Shown piece by piece: positions 44,600 to 54,217 of a stretch of 64,000 bases of DNA. The position numbers were made by a program, and so were the translations under genes. The notes beneath the pieces were generated by a model. That model did no database searches. It was not told the origin of the DNA and saw only the letters and a list, made by a program, of their open reading frames with translations. Each line of letters starts with the position of its first letter. Position 1 is the first letter of the stretch. Origin of the DNA: Nitrosomonas communis (GTDB taxonomy: Bacteria > Pseudomonadota > Gammaproteobacteria > Burkholderiales > Nitrosomonadaceae); the NCBI RefSeq assembly GCF_001007935.1, contig NZ_CP011451.1, positions 434,001 through 498,000 of the forward strand, in the 5' to 3' direction.

Positions 44600-44775
44600 G
44601 GCTTGACTGCTACACAAAAATTTGACGAAGAGTCCGGTAAACTGATTCTGGCAATCTGCAATTAATTGTTGTCTCACTTCAACCGAGTGGAAAATGGCAA
44701 TTATAGTTATGACTAAACGATGGAAATCGGACTTTTTAAGTTGCGCTACTTCTTTAGTAGTGTGCATATTACGCG
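44600..44775 (+). repeat. Dispersed repeat C, copy 2
   Basis: Related to 33166-33385 over about 175 bases (ctacacaaa, gataaactg-like, caattaattgttgtct, gaaaatggcaat). In-frame stops interrupt the frame that is open in copy 1. Confidence 0.5.
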
Positions 44776-44802
44776 ACCTAATTTTCTTATCCTCTCCCTA
44801 TC

Positions 44803-45198
44803 ATGCCCCGTCAGATTATTGAAAAGCTTATTAATGAACATGTTTCTATTCAAACTCATAAAGAACAGCTTCTGCTTTTGAAGGATAAGATCGTAGCTTA
44901 CGAGAATGAGCTTTCTGCATGCAGAAGAAAGATTTCTGCTTTGGCGGATGTAATTTGCCATCTTGAATCTGAAATTCATAATCTTAAGCTCAAAAATCGC
45001 GTATTGAATGAGAAGGTAGAAAGCTTACATAACGCAAACCCTCATGGTCATCGATGTAGACATTGCGGTTCGATCAAGCTAAAAAGAATGGGGGGTGAGC
45101 CACATAAAATATTTGGAGATATAGGCATAGTCGACACTTTCTTCATTTGCCTGGATTGTGAAAAAGAATCAGTCATCACCATTGATATCTTGAAATAG
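44803..45198 (+). CDS. Coiled-coil protein with C-terminal zinc ribbon
   Basis: A 131-residue protein. Residues 1-80 form a long heptad-patterned helix (IVAYENELSACRRKISALAD, then HLESEIHNLKLKNRVLNEK). The C-terminus is a four-cysteine zinc ribbon, CRHC and CLDC, separated by 31 residues. Small coiled-coil/zinc-ribbon proteins are common in phages and plasmids, where they may bind nucleic acid or act as oligomeric regulators. It is located among phage remnants and close to a tRNA fragment. I do not recognise a named family. The start ATG at 44803 begins directly after a pyrimidine-rich stretch with no clear ribosome site. Confidence 0.6.
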   Translation: MPRQIIEKLINEHVSIQTHKEQLLLLKDKIVAYENELSACRRKISALADVICHLESEIHNLKLKNRVLNEKVESLHNANPHGHRCRHCGSIKLKRMGGEPHKIFGDIGIVDTFFICLDCEKESVITIDILK

Positions 45199-45287
45199 TT
45201 TTATAATAGTTTTATTACACACCGCTCTCAAGAATCTACAATCTACAAAGAAGGCACCAGGTCTTGCAAAACAACATCTATGAGTCG

Positions 45288-45304
45288 CCCCGGCATAGCC
45301 GGGG
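45288..45304. repeat. IS200/IS605-type end hairpin, second site
   Basis: The hairpin ccccggc/gccgggg with loop ata is the same as at 39402-39420, without a nearby TnpA. It is probably the trace of a lost element. Confidence 0.5.
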
Positions 45305-45367
45305 GATTTCCCGTCACGGGTTAAAACTTCCTACTATCTTCCTACATGATAGCCAGCAAAGAAAAAA

Positions 45368-45394
45368 GCACTTAGTCATGTTTTGACTAAGTGC
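45368..45394 (-). terminator. Rho-independent terminator after the tRNA fragment
   Basis: A perfect 11-bp stem (gcacttagtca / tgactaagtgc) with a 5-base loop. It is followed on the minus strand by tttttt at 45362-45367. It lies ten bases beyond the CCA end of the tRNA-like fragment. Confidence 0.85.
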
Positions 45395-45404
45395 CTGATT
45401 TTAC

Positions 45405-45448
45405 TGGTAGGTCGTGCGAGATTCGAACTCGCAACCAACGGATTAAAA
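45405..45448 (-). pseudogene. 3' half of a tRNA gene (lysine-like), probable att remnant
   Basis: On the minus strand the sequence runs from the anticodon loop (ttttaat) through tccgttgg, the T-arm gcgagttcgaatctcgc and the acceptor strand acgaccta to CCA. The 5' half is absent. The acceptor strand and loop best fit tRNA-Lys(TTT), although tRNA-Asn cannot be excluded. Three-prime tRNA halves of this length are the usual footprint of integrases at one end of an integrated element. The terminator beyond it is retained. Confidence 0.7.
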
Positions 45449-45779
45449 ACTACGGATAAATCATTCTTAATCAATCAATTAGCCTGTAATTTTTCCGCAA
45501 TCGCATAAAAATTAATCAGCCTGAAATCGTTTATCCATCCGCCTCTGACATTTTTTGCGGAAATAATTTTATGTAAAAACCAAGAAAAATAACCAATGTC
45601 AAACTGGAATAAATTCACAGGAAGTAAAGATTAGATTAAATGCGAATTAAGAGCATATTCAATAAATATTAGCAATGTGCAAAAAATTCACATTGCTAAT
45701 TCTTCAAAACCATTTAAGCATATTAATTTCAAAGCTACGAAATTCGTTCTTTTTAGAAAAATCAATTAATAAGAAATGC
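45449..45779. other. AT-rich gene-free stretch beyond the tRNA fragment
   Basis: No integrase gene and no umuC gene is found here, although either could be expected next to the tRNA fragment or after umuD. Confidence 0.45.
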
Positions 45780-46250
45780 TCACACGATAAAGCGTGCCAC
45801 TGTTCCCACTACAACCCCCCACACCCGCAACTCATCATTTTCACGTAAACGAATAGGCGGATATGCTGGATTCTCAGCGTGCAGTTCAATGACGCCATTG
45901 CCGGCATACAATCGCTTTACGGTATATTCATTGTTAATCACCGCCAATACGATATGCCCGTGTTTGGGTTTGATCGAGCGATCAACCACCAGCATATCAC
46001 CATCATGAATGCGAGCACCGACCATAGAATCGCCGACCACTCGAAAGAAATAGGTAGAGGCTTTATTGCGTACCAGATAATCATTAATATCCAGCCCTTT
46101 CTCAGCATATCCCTCTGCAGGCGATGGAAACCCGGCAGGAATTCGGTATTGCAATAATGGCAGGATACAAACAGAAGGATCAAGCTTTGCTCGCTGTACG
46201 CGGGGCAGTGTCGATTCGCTCGTAGATATCAAGGGAACAATGATTGTCAT
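45780..46250 (-). CDS. umuD: UmuD-like SOS mutagenesis protein (S24 peptidase), orphan
   Basis: A 156-residue protein of the LexA/UmuD S24 family. Self-cleavage is expected between Ala39 and Gly40 (YRIPAGFPSPAEGY). The catalytic dyad is Ser75 (VVGDSMVGA) and Lys112 (YTVKRLY). There is no DNA-binding domain, so it is UmuD rather than LexA. UmuD' normally pairs with UmuC to form DNA polymerase V, but no umuC follows within the window. The N-terminal 30 residues are longer than in E. coli. An SOS-box half-site is suspected upstream (tactgt near 46280 on the minus strand), but no full CTGT-N8-ACAG is present. Confidence 0.88.
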   Translation of the reverse strand: MTIIVPLISTSESTLPRVQRAKLDPSVCILPLLQYRIPAGFPSPAEGYAEKGLDINDYLVRNKASTYFFRVVGDSMVGARIHDGDMLVVDRSIKPKHGHIVLAVINNEYTVKRLYAGNGVIELHAENPAYPPIRLRENDELRVWGVVVGTVARFIV

Positions 46251-46487
46251 GATGAGTCTCTAGTACATGATGAGGTCGACAGTATAAAACACTCATTTGA
46301 CGAATAACACTGTAACGAAATGTATGGATGTTTTGTTTTGGCTTATTTACGCTCCAAACTGATCAACCGTTAGGCGTTGCCAGTGCCGAAGATCAAACTA
46401 CCGACACAAGGATTTTCAGTTCACTGCTAATTGATTAACTAATCAATACTGTTCTAGCGGAGCTTGGAGTAAAAGGAGGATAAAAAA

Positions 46488-46781
46488 ATGTTTAAAAGTA
46501 ATAATATTTACAATGTAGTGGAAAAAAATGGGCTGGTCATGTGTGACAATATTGTTACAGGGGATCCCACTGAAAAAAAAGAAAAAGTTCTAGAATTATT
46601 CAATACAACCGAAGGCTGGACAGCTAGATACTCCGGAATAACCGGCTCTGGTGAGTATGTCGAGAGAGAAGAAGCTCACAACATACACGGTCAAGACATT
46701 GAAGATGTTAAAAGAAATGCATTGAAATTATGGGGCTCTGAACTCAAACTCGAAGATGTAAAGGTAGTAGTTCATAAATAA
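46488..46781 (+). CDS. Unknown small protein, monocistronic
   Basis: A 97-residue, mostly charged protein with a strong ribosome site (aaaggagga, eight bases before the ATG) and a clear terminator just after the stop. No signal peptide or membrane segment is present. Motifs worth noting are TEGWTARYSGITGSGEYVER and a C-terminal LWGSELKLEDVKVVV. I do not recognise a family. The well-formed signals on both sides make a real, expressed gene likely despite the decayed surroundings. Confidence 0.7.
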   Translation: MFKSNNIYNVVEKNGLVMCDNIVTGDPTEKKEKVLELFNTTEGWTARYSGITGSGEYVEREEAHNIHGQDIEDVKRNALKLWGSELKLEDVKVVVHK

Positions 46782-46790
46782 CTAAAGAAT

Positions 46791-46809
46791 AGCCGCCAGT
46801 AAGGCGGCT
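46791..46809 (+). terminator. Rho-independent terminator
   Basis: Stem agccgcc/ggcggct with a 5-base loop, followed by ttttt. It lies ten bases after the stop of the 97-residue protein. Confidence 0.85.
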
Positions 46810-47091
46810 TTTTAATTGAACCAACTAGGCCTGCACTACTCATATGGGTGATCATAAAAAAAATAGAGAGATTTAATGAGTCAGTTAGCGAATTATTGAG
46901 GCTATAAATAGACTGCAAGCAGCGTCAACCAAATTAAACAATGCCCTGATTGAATTTAGATTGACGAAACTTGCAACAAACAATGAATTGCAAAAGGTTC
47001 ATCCGGTAAATGCGCACTTTAAATGCAACCGACCAGAACATAACTGGTTTCATGCAACGCCATAATTTTCAGTTTAAAGAATTCTACCTCT

Positions 47092-47402
47092 CTAAAACCA
47101 TAAGCCATTGAAGTCGAAATAAGCAAGAATACCTGAACGATGAGCGGCAATAATTTTAGAGAATTGCTTGAGCATGTTGATATTCGAAGCAGCTGCCTTT
47201 TTTACCCATTCGTCAAGTGCTTTTTGCGGTGCAGTTTTATCTGGCTGATGCCATATATTGCGTAATTCTTCTTCCATATAATAGGTCGTGGCCAAGGATT
47301 CATTGAGCTTGAGCGCTTCCGCCAGAATTTGACGCTCATTGCGCGTGTCATCCAGATTATCAGGATGCTTGAGCAGCAGCCAACGTGATGTGGTTCCCTG
47401 TA
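47092..47402 (-). pseudogene. ISL3-type transposase C-terminal remnant
   Basis: Reading leftward from 47402 the frame gives LLLKHPDNLDDTRNERQILA, ESLATTYYMEEELRNIWHQP and SKIIAAHRSGILAYFDF, typical of the C-terminal part of ISL3 transposases. The frame stops at 47092 before the family's GxxEGxNNKIK ending. The N-terminal part has been removed by an IS3 element. Confidence 0.75.
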
Positions 47403-47453
47403 ACTGGACAACCTGAAAGAAAGTTCAGCTCTGATATGTATAGTTAAACAGGT

Positions 47454-48281
47454 TCAGGCAACCCGATCAATTCTTGGATCACTATAGTAGATTTCATCAG
47501 GCGTAAGACGGTCAAGGCTTTGATGAAATCGTTCTTGATTGTACCATTCAAACCATGTGGATAAATTCTGCTTTATCTCCTTCAGATTATTGAATTCTCT
47601 GGTATATAAAAGCTCATACTTAACTGTCCGCCAAAGTCGTTCAACAAAAATGTTGTCATAGTAGCACCCCTTGCCATCCATGCTGATCTGAATATGATGA
47701 TCTTTTAGTATGGAGGTAAATGCTTCGCTGGTAAACTGTACGCCCTGGTCGGTATTCATGATCTGTGGACAGCCATAATCCTGGATGGCTGCCTCCAGCG
47801 CCTGAGTACAAAAGTCAGTATCCAAGGTATTGGACAAGCGCCAGCTCAACACCTTACGCGAATGCCAGTCGATGATGGCAACCAGATAGCCAAAGCCTTT
47901 CTCCATGGGGACATAGGTTATGTCGGCAGCCCAAACCTGATTGGGTTTATTAATGACAAGTTCTCTAAGCAGATAAGGATAGACCTTATGCTGTTTGCTT
48001 GAGATGCTGGTCCTGGGTTTTGGAGCTATGCTGACAATACCGAGTGTCTTCATTAAGGAAGAGGCTTTCTTGCGCCCTAACATGATTCCCTGGCGCTGAA
48101 ACCAGGTAGCATAACTGCGTGAGCCATATTGTGGCGTCTTTAAGTACTGTTCATCCATCATGCGCAGCAGAACCAGATCAGCATTACTGATTGGTTGCGG
48201 TTGATAATAATAAGTTGAGCGCGCCAGATCCAGCAGCTGACATTGACGAGTTTGACTAAGTTTGCCATGGGGCTCAATCAT
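47454..48281 (-). CDS. IS3 family transposase OrfB (integrase core)
   Basis: A 275-residue DDE integrase-type subunit. The HTH_21-like region (LDLARSTYYYQPQPISNADL) is followed by the rve core: first Asp in VWAADITYVP, second in QIMNTDQGVQFTS, and Glu in DNIFVERLWRTVKYE. The ending HQSLDRLTPDEIYY is typical. OrfA lies 20 bases upstream in a different phase. Many IS3 elements make an OrfAB fusion by -1 frameshifting, but no obvious slippery site was seen at this junction. Confidence 0.9.
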   Translation of the reverse strand: MIEPHGKLSQTRQCQLLDLARSTYYYQPQPISNADLVLLRMMDEQYLKTPQYGSRSYATWFQRQGIMLGRKKASSLMKTLGIVSIAPKPRTSISSKQHKVYPYLLRELVINKPNQVWAADITYVPMEKGFGYLVAIIDWHSRKVLSWRLSNTLDTDFCTQALEAAIQDYGCPQIMNTDQGVQFTSEAFTSILKDHHIQISMDGKGCYYDNIFVERLWRTVKYELLYTREFNNLKEIKQNLSTWFEWYNQERFHQSLDRLTPDEIYYSDPRIDRVA

Positions 48282-48301
48282 CTCTTTGCGTTCTACAAGA
48301 C

Positions 48302-48583
48302 TTAATGATTGAGCTTTCTTGCTAAAAAATCGCGTTCTACCGCCAATTGACCAATAACCCGGTGCAGGTCATCTGTTGTAGGCTGCTCCTTATTGGCGGC
48401 AGTATTATTTTTACAAAACAGCTCGGCAGCTTGCTCAATGAGTTGCCGTTTCCAGCTATTGATCTGCGTGGGATGTACATTATAACGCGCTGCTAATTGG
48501 GGGACAGTTTCATCACCACGTATCGCTGCCAGCGCTAGTTTTGCTTTGAATTCGCTCGAATATTGTATGCGCTTTTTACTCAT
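48302..48583 (-). CDS. IS3 family transposase OrfA (HTH)
   Basis: A 93-residue DNA-binding subunit with the OrfA helix-turn-helix (YSSEFKAKLALAAIRGDETV, then ARYNVHPTQINSWKRQ) and a leucine-rich helix at the C-terminus. It belongs with the OrfB directly downstream. Confidence 0.88.
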   Translation of the reverse strand: MSKKRIQYSSEFKAKLALAAIRGDETVPQLAARYNVHPTQINSWKRQLIEQAAELFCKNNTAANKEQPTTDDLHRVIGQLAVERDFLARKLNH

Positions 48584-48655
48584 TGTTATTAAGCGCCTTT
48601 TTAATTCTGCCAGAGCTTAACAACCTGTACAGTTTTTGGGTACCACTTCAATCTA

Positions 48656-49375
48656 TCCGGGTACCGGACGTTTAAACACTATTACCTGAATTACGTGTTG
48701 AGGTATCAGCGCGATTATTTTCCAGGGTTGGTGAGTTACCACCGCTTTGTGGAGCTGTTGCAAGGTAGCCTGGTGCCTTTGTGCTGTTTTCTGACCAGTC
48801 GCTTTGGGCAATGTAGTGGGATCAGTTTCATTGATTCCACTAAGATTAGTGTGTGCCATAATCGCCGTATTGGGTCTCATCAAGTAATGGCAGGGTTTGC
48901 TGCCCGGGGAAAGGCCAGCATGGGTTGGTTTTATGGATTCAAGCTGCACCTGGTCATTAATGACCAGGGAGAATTGCCAGGGGTAAAAATAACGGCGGGC
49001 AATGTGGATGACCGTGACCCGGTACCAGAGGTGACGCGCTCCTTGTTTGGCAAACTCTTCGGTGACCGGGGCTACATTTCGCAATCACTCTTTGAGCAAC
49101 TCCGCGAGCAAGGCGTGCAGCTCATCACCAAAGTACGCAAGAACATGAAAAACAAGCTGTTGCCGTTGTTTGACAAGCTGCTGCTACGTAAACGTTCGAT
49201 CATTGAGAGCGTCAATGACCCATTGAAGAATATCTCGCAAATCGAGCACTCCCGCCATCGCAGCCCAGTTAACTTTTTTGTTAATCTGATAGCCGGATTG
49301 GTGGCTTACACCTTTCGCGAGAAGAAACCCTCACTTAATATCAGGCTCCCTCAAGCTCTTCCAGTCGTGATTTGA
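48656..49375 (+). pseudogene. IS982 family transposase, 5' truncated
   Basis: The frame is open through FKHYYLNYVLRYQRDYFPGL, SFIDSTKISVCHNRR (first Asp), KITAGNVDDRDPVPE, LFGDRGYISQ (second Asp) and SIIESVNDPLKNISQIEHSR (Glu region), to the end at 49375. The first 60 or so residues of the family are missing, removed by the IS3 element on the left. The right terminal repeat (cttatgtcgaactcacgtt) is at about 49381-49399. Confidence 0.82.
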
Positions 49376-49522
49376 TGATTCTTATGTCGAACTCACGTTA
49401 AATTAATAAATTTGCTACTTCGATTCGGACAATAATTAAACCTTAACTGATTACATCAATAAGGTTAAAGGCATGCAGCACAAATAAAACATAGTGCTAG
49501 CGTATAAAATAAAAGCAGATAC

Positions 49523-49563
49523 AAAAAAAGAAAAGCCGCGTATCTGCAAGTGATAGCGCGGCT
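49523..49563 (-). terminator. Rho-independent terminator of the lipoprotein gene
   Basis: On the minus strand an agccgcg-type stem with one bulged base (49534-49563) is followed by the T-rich run ttttctttttttg. It lies about 80 bases beyond the stop at 49640. Confidence 0.8.
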
Positions 49564-49639
49564 ATTGTAGGATTCCTTATTTTCTGGAATTTAGATATTT
49601 TTCTCTAACTAATTACCACTTCAATTAAAAGCTTACAAT

Positions 49640-50032
49640 TTATTCAGTTCTTAAACTGAGATCTCGTTTTTGTTGATCTTGTGCTATTTTGTGGTGAATG
49701 GCAGCTTCTTTTAAATTCTCTTCAATAGACTTCTCTAAATATCGCATATTAGCCCAAGTATGTGACCGGAAGCTTTGCCCCTTTCTTCCATAGTAGTAGT
49801 TGTGTCTTTCATATTCCTCAAGTTGCTCTTTCTTTGCCTGTAGCTTGGCTTTCATCTCTTTGGCCACGTCTTCGTAATGTTTAGCCACGGCATCATGATT
49901 ATTAGGGTCTATGAAAAGTCGATTCGCAACAATTTCACCATCACTCAAAGTACTCGCTATGGGACTCATTTGAGCGCAACCTGATAAAAAACCAATCGCT
50001 AATACAGCCACACAAAAAATATTTTTTCTCAT
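49640..50032 (-). CDS. Small lipoprotein with charged helical domain
   Basis: A 130-residue lipoprotein. I start at the ATG at 50030-50032 because a perfect ggagg lies seven bases upstream and the lipobox LSGC then falls at residues 16-19. The frame can be read from 50053. The mature part is highly charged and helical (KEMKAKLQAKKEQLEEYERH) with a Tyr-rich turn (NYYYGRKGQSF), a coiled-coil candidate. Function unknown. It has its own terminator and appears intact between dead insertion sequences. Confidence 0.75.
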   Translation of the reverse strand: MRKNIFCVAVLAIGFLSGCAQMSPIASTLSDGEIVANRLFIDPNNHDAVAKHYEDVAKEMKAKLQAKKEQLEEYERHNYYYGRKGQSFRSHTWANMRYLEKSIEENLKEAAIHHKIAQDQQKRDLSLRTE

Positions 50033-50053
50033 CACAGCACCTCCACTAGACAA

Positions 50054-50528
50054 CTTATTTTAACTCCCTTATGTTAAAAATTTTGGTCGTCCTTTACTTT
50101 AAAAATAACCATGCTGAGAATACGTTCTTTACAGGAAACATCCTATATGTAATCTATCATTCAAAAAATATTTTGTCCTAATCCCCAGCATTTACTGCTT
50201 CGATCTTTACTCATAATAAGAGTATGGTTTTTAATACATTTCCAGCCCATAAAGGCAAGATCAAGTTCTTATGATTTATAATATCGAATTAAAACACAAG
50301 AAATAAGTATTAGAGCAAGAAATTAATTGTTTCTTTTATTGAAACAATAGAATATAGATAGGCTAAAATTAAAAATACTAATAGAAATACATTTGATTAA
50401 GCTGAGGACAGGTAGACATGCTTGTAGTTGAATAGTTTAGCCCGAATATTGCACGAAGGGAAGTGGCAATTCCCCATTAAATCTTTATAATTCAGTTACC
50501 TAAGCTGAATAAAGAAAAGGAATTGCCA
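50054..50528. other. Gene-free stretch left of IS1380
   Basis: AT-rich sequence; its right part contains the 5' end of the IS1380 element. No gene was recognised. Confidence 0.45.
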
Positions 50529-51842
50529 ATGACAAAGTGTACCCAGGAATCGTTTAATTTTCCAGAGGTAAAAAAGCGTATTATTGAAGTAAATTTCCAG
50601 GGCGGGGATATTACTTCAGATGGTGGTGTCATGTTATTGCGCTAGATGGATAAACGCATTGGGTTGAGCAAAGCGGTTGCTCAAGCGCTGGACGATAATC
50701 GTCGGCAGGCAAGTTGCAAGCATGATAGTTTGACGCTATTGCGCCAACGGGTTTATGCATTGGCATGTGGCTATGAAGACCTCAATGATCATCAGCAATT
50801 ACGCCATGATTTGGCGATTCAATCAGCGGTTGAACGCGCAGAGGTATTGGCGAGCAGCTCTACCTTATGCCGCTGGGAGAATCGGGCGAATCGGCAAACG
50901 GCCTGGCATGTTCATCAAGTAATGGTAGAGCGGTTTATGGCTTCATTTAAACAGCCACCCAAGGAACTGATACTGGATTTTGATGCCACTGATGATGCGG
51001 TTCATGGCAAACAGGAAGGCCGCTTCTTTCATGGTTATTATGATCACTACTGCTTTTTGCCGCTGTATGTGTTCTGCCAGGATCAACTGCTGGTAAGCTA
51101 CCTGCGGCCAAGCAATATTGATGGGGCAAAACATGCCTGGGCCATTCTGTCATTGCTGGTAAAACGGTTCAGGCAGAGCTGGCCTGCAGTTCGTATCATT
51201 TTTCGAGGTGACAGTGGTTTTTGCCGCCGCAGAATGTTGGCATGGTGTGAGCGACATGAGGTGGGTTATATCGTGGGTATCGCCCAAAACAAGCGACTGA
51301 ATGAGATCACTGCGCAATGGCAGCAAGCGGCAGAGAAGCAGTATGTTGAATCAGGTGAGAAAGTACGACGATTTGACGAGTTTCAATATGCTGCAAAAAG
51401 CTGGCAGCGGACACGGCGCATCATTGTTAAAATCGAACACACTGACAAAGGCAGTCATCCACGTTATCTCGTCACCAATCTGACCGGTAAACCGCAGCTT
51501 CTGTACGATAAGATTTATTGTTTACGCGGTGAAATGGAAAACCGGATCAAGGAACAACAGCTCGATCTGTTTGCAGATCGCACCAGTTGCCATCGGTGGT
51601 GGTCAAATCAATTTCGTCTACTCCTGTCCTCGCTGGCTTACATTTTGCTGGAAACCATACGGCGACTTGCCTTGCAAGGTACCGAACTGGCTCAGGCCTA
51701 TGTGAGCACATTACGCCTCAAACTGATCAAAATCGGTGCCGTCATCCTACGTAATACCCGCCGTATTCGCTTTTTACTGGCAAGTAGCTGTCCCTACCAA
51801 AAACTGTTCTTCCAAACCGCAGCCAGACTTGCTCCTGAGTAA
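50529..51842 (+). pseudogene. IS1380 family transposase with an in-frame amber codon
   Basis: The ATG at 50529 opens a frame (MTKCTQESFNFPEVKKRIIE, then GGDITSDGGVMLLR) that hits TAG at 50643-50645. It continues in the same frame as MDKRIGLSKAVAQALDDNRR for 398 more codons to 51842. The DDE core is present (LILDFDATDDAVHGKQEGRF, FRGDSGFCRRRM, CLRGEMENRIKEQQLDLFAD). In relatives the stop position is a sense codon between LLR and the next residues. Without suppression, the N-terminal DNA-binding part is separated from the core. Otherwise the gene is full length. Confidence 0.85.
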
Positions 51843-52532
51843 CTCACTCCCAGGATTATGAATCGCCGTTTAGGAATCAGGATTTAATAACTGCAGAAAT
51901 TATGCAAGCAGATGGAATAGCAACATAATTCCATTTCGGTAAAAACGGGTCAAACTCAATGGTGATATTTTCTTTAAAGCCATCCGCCACTTTGCGCCCA
52001 GTTTCAAATACCCTATCCATAATTGAGATAAAGACCTTTAGTCCCTGAGAAGTTTTTGCTTTACTCATGACTGCTTTGACCCGCTCGACACTGGTAAAAA
52101 TAACTCCACTACAAGCTTTGGTGATATGAGGAAATAATCGATGCTCTATGGGATTATATTTTGACGTGTACGGGGGATAGTGAGCGATACGAATCTCAAT
52201 AGCCAATTCATCTGCCAATTTCTGTAAATCCTCTTTAAAGATAGCGTGGCGTGCATTATTGCTGCCTCCACAGTCGCAGAGCAATAAAATACTCGTCGCC
52301 TTTGGATAGTCCAGTTGACCATAGTTCAACCACCCATGCCGGATACAGGCGCAAGCAAATTCAGAGGTATCATGGCTCGTGCCTAATACGATATAGCCGC
52401 TTTTGCGATGGATGTCATACAGCCCATGAGGCACAATTTTACTGTCTGCCAGGGATGCAAAATCATGATCATTGATCCGCACGACCTCAGTGGTATAGAG
52501 CTTTCCGGGGCGATAAAAATTACCGATCAATT

Positions 52533-52539
52533 CTTTTTT
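52533..52539 (-). promoter_or_regulatory. Programmed -1 frameshift site AAAAAAG, ISAzo13 copy C
   Basis: Same heptamer and phase as at 13374-13380. Retention in both copies supports a functional joint between the two frames before the element was broken. Confidence 0.65.
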
Positions 52540-52865
52540 TTAACGTCCATACTCATCACCGGATTACCCTGGACCCGGTACTCTTCTTTGAGGCGCTCGA
52601 TATTTTTGAACTGCTCGTCCCGATGCGGCAGGTTCTTTTTCCCGGCTTCAACCTTGAAGGCTTGACGGCGGCGAAAATGATGTTTGTCGAGCAATTGATC
52701 AACAACGGTCACACTCACGCTAAATCCGCACTGTTTTAGCTTCTCAGCCATTTCGTTGCGGCTCAAATTTGACCACTTTACGGATTCATCCATTGGTGAA
52801 CCGGCAGTATGATTTTTTAACATCTTTCAAGAAACAAATGTAACACAATGGTTTTACAGCAAATA

Positions 52866-54197
52866 TTAAGTAGCCTCAGGAACAGGGGTAAGATTAAACC
52901 CCAGCTTCCGAGCGCGAACAGTCAGATGATGCAACACGCGTTGACGATATCGCTCCTCATAGTACTCCTGCCCTTTATCGACGTACTCGGTTCCTTTCGT
53001 TAGCATCGTGTAGATCAAGCGCGCCAGTTTGTGTGCTGTCGCTGTGATTGCCTTTGCCTTGTCGAGTCTGCCACATAATCTTCTGTAATAGGCACCCAGT
53101 GCAGACTGGCTGGATTTCAATGAAACTGCCGCCATGCGCAGTGCCTGAGCCGCACGGTTCGCTGTGCGCTTGCTTGCCCCCGATAGCACTTTTCCGCCCG
53201 ATATCTTTGTTCCAGGACACAACCCAAGCCACGAGGCAAACTGCTTCGCACTCTTGAACCTGCTCATGTCAGCGCCCACTTCACTCAGGACTTTCATCGC
53301 AGTCGTCACTTCGATGCCGTCAATTCGCGTCAAATCAACCCCACACATGCCAATCAGATGGGCACGCAAATCAAATTTGGGAGCGTTCTTGACATTGGAG
53401 CGGCGCTTCTTCTGGCAGATCTCTACCTTGTGCACCTGAAGTGCCGCCAGCATGGTTTCAAGCTGCCGGTCACATTCGGTGAGTCGTTCGCTGTAGGCGT
53501 CATAGAGTGACATCGCTTGCTTGAGTGCAAACAGGTGTTCTTCCCGCCAATTCCCGATTAACGATTTCTCAATCTCGTCTTTGCCAGCCCGGATGCGATT
53601 GCTCTTGAGATTCGCCAGGATGTGCCCATCTCTCTCACCAGTAATGATGGCACGAACGATCTTTTGACCGGTTTCGCCCACAATATCCGAAATCACGTTC
53701 GCCAATTGTATGTTCATTTGCGCCAGAGCCTTTTGCATATGTTGCACATGTCGCGCCTGATAACGGATCAGCATATCGCGTTGACGAGATATGGCTCGTA
53801 GTGCACATATCTCATCTTTCGGACGGAATGCGCCAGACAACAACCCAAAGCTCATCAGTTGCTGTAACCATTGGCAGTCCAGTACATCCGACTTCCGGCC
53901 AGAAACATTTCTAACGTGCCGCGCATTTACTAGATACACAGTCAGCCCGCGCGACTCCAAAAGTTCATACAGTGGAATCCAGTATACCCCCGTCGATTCC
54001 ATTGCCACAGTGTCAATTTCACAGGCCTCTAACCAGTCCGCTAAACCATTCAGGTCTGCGGTGAAACTCTTGAATTCCCTTACCGGCTTGTTATCTCGAT
54101 CCGGCGGTACCGCCACAAAATGGCTCGCAGAGCCAATATCAATCCCCGCTGCATTCGGATGGATTAACTCCAATTTACTTCGCTTGAACTTTGCCAT
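52866..54197 (-). CDS. IS110 family transposase (DEDD recombinase), copy C
   Basis: This 443-residue recombinase is identical in protein sequence to copy B. Start at the ATG at 54195-54197, five bases after ggagg. The catalytic set is Asp20, Glu67, Asp104 and Asp107. Intact. Confidence 0.92.
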   Translation of the reverse strand: MAKFKRSKLELIHPNAAGIDIGSASHFVAVPPDRDNKPVREFKSFTADLNGLADWLEACEIDTVAMESTGVYWIPLYELLESRGLTVYLVNARHVRNVSGRKSDVLDCQWLQQLMSFGLLSGAFRPKDEICALRAISRQRDMLIRYQARHVQHMQKALAQMNIQLANVISDIVGETGQKIVRAIITGERDGHILANLKSNRIRAGKDEIEKSLIGNWREEHLFALKQAMSLYDAYSERLTECDRQLETMLAALQVHKVEICQKKRRSNVKNAPKFDLRAHLIGMCGVDLTRIDGIEVTTAMKVLSEVGADMSRFKSAKQFASWLGLCPGTKISGGKVLSGASKRTANRAAQALRMAAVSLKSSQSALGAYYRRLCGRLDKAKAITATAHKLARLIYTMLTKGTEYVDKGQEYYEERYRQRVLHHLTVRARKLGFNLTPVPEAT

Positions 54198-54217
54198 GAC
54201 ATCCTCCATTATCTCTA

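Larger units (their letters stand above)
47403..48634 (-). mobile_element. IS3 family element
   Basis: Contains orfA and orfB in the usual order on the minus strand. Approximate ends are tggacaacctgaaagaaag at the left and a related inverted sequence (cttaacaacctgtaca) at the right. It separates an ISL3 remnant from an IS982 remnant and has truncated both. Confidence 0.7.

Noticed and set aside
46262..46330. SOS (LexA) box upstream of umuD
   Set aside because: Only half-sites are visible; no CTGT-N8-ACAG match was found, so no operator is annotated.
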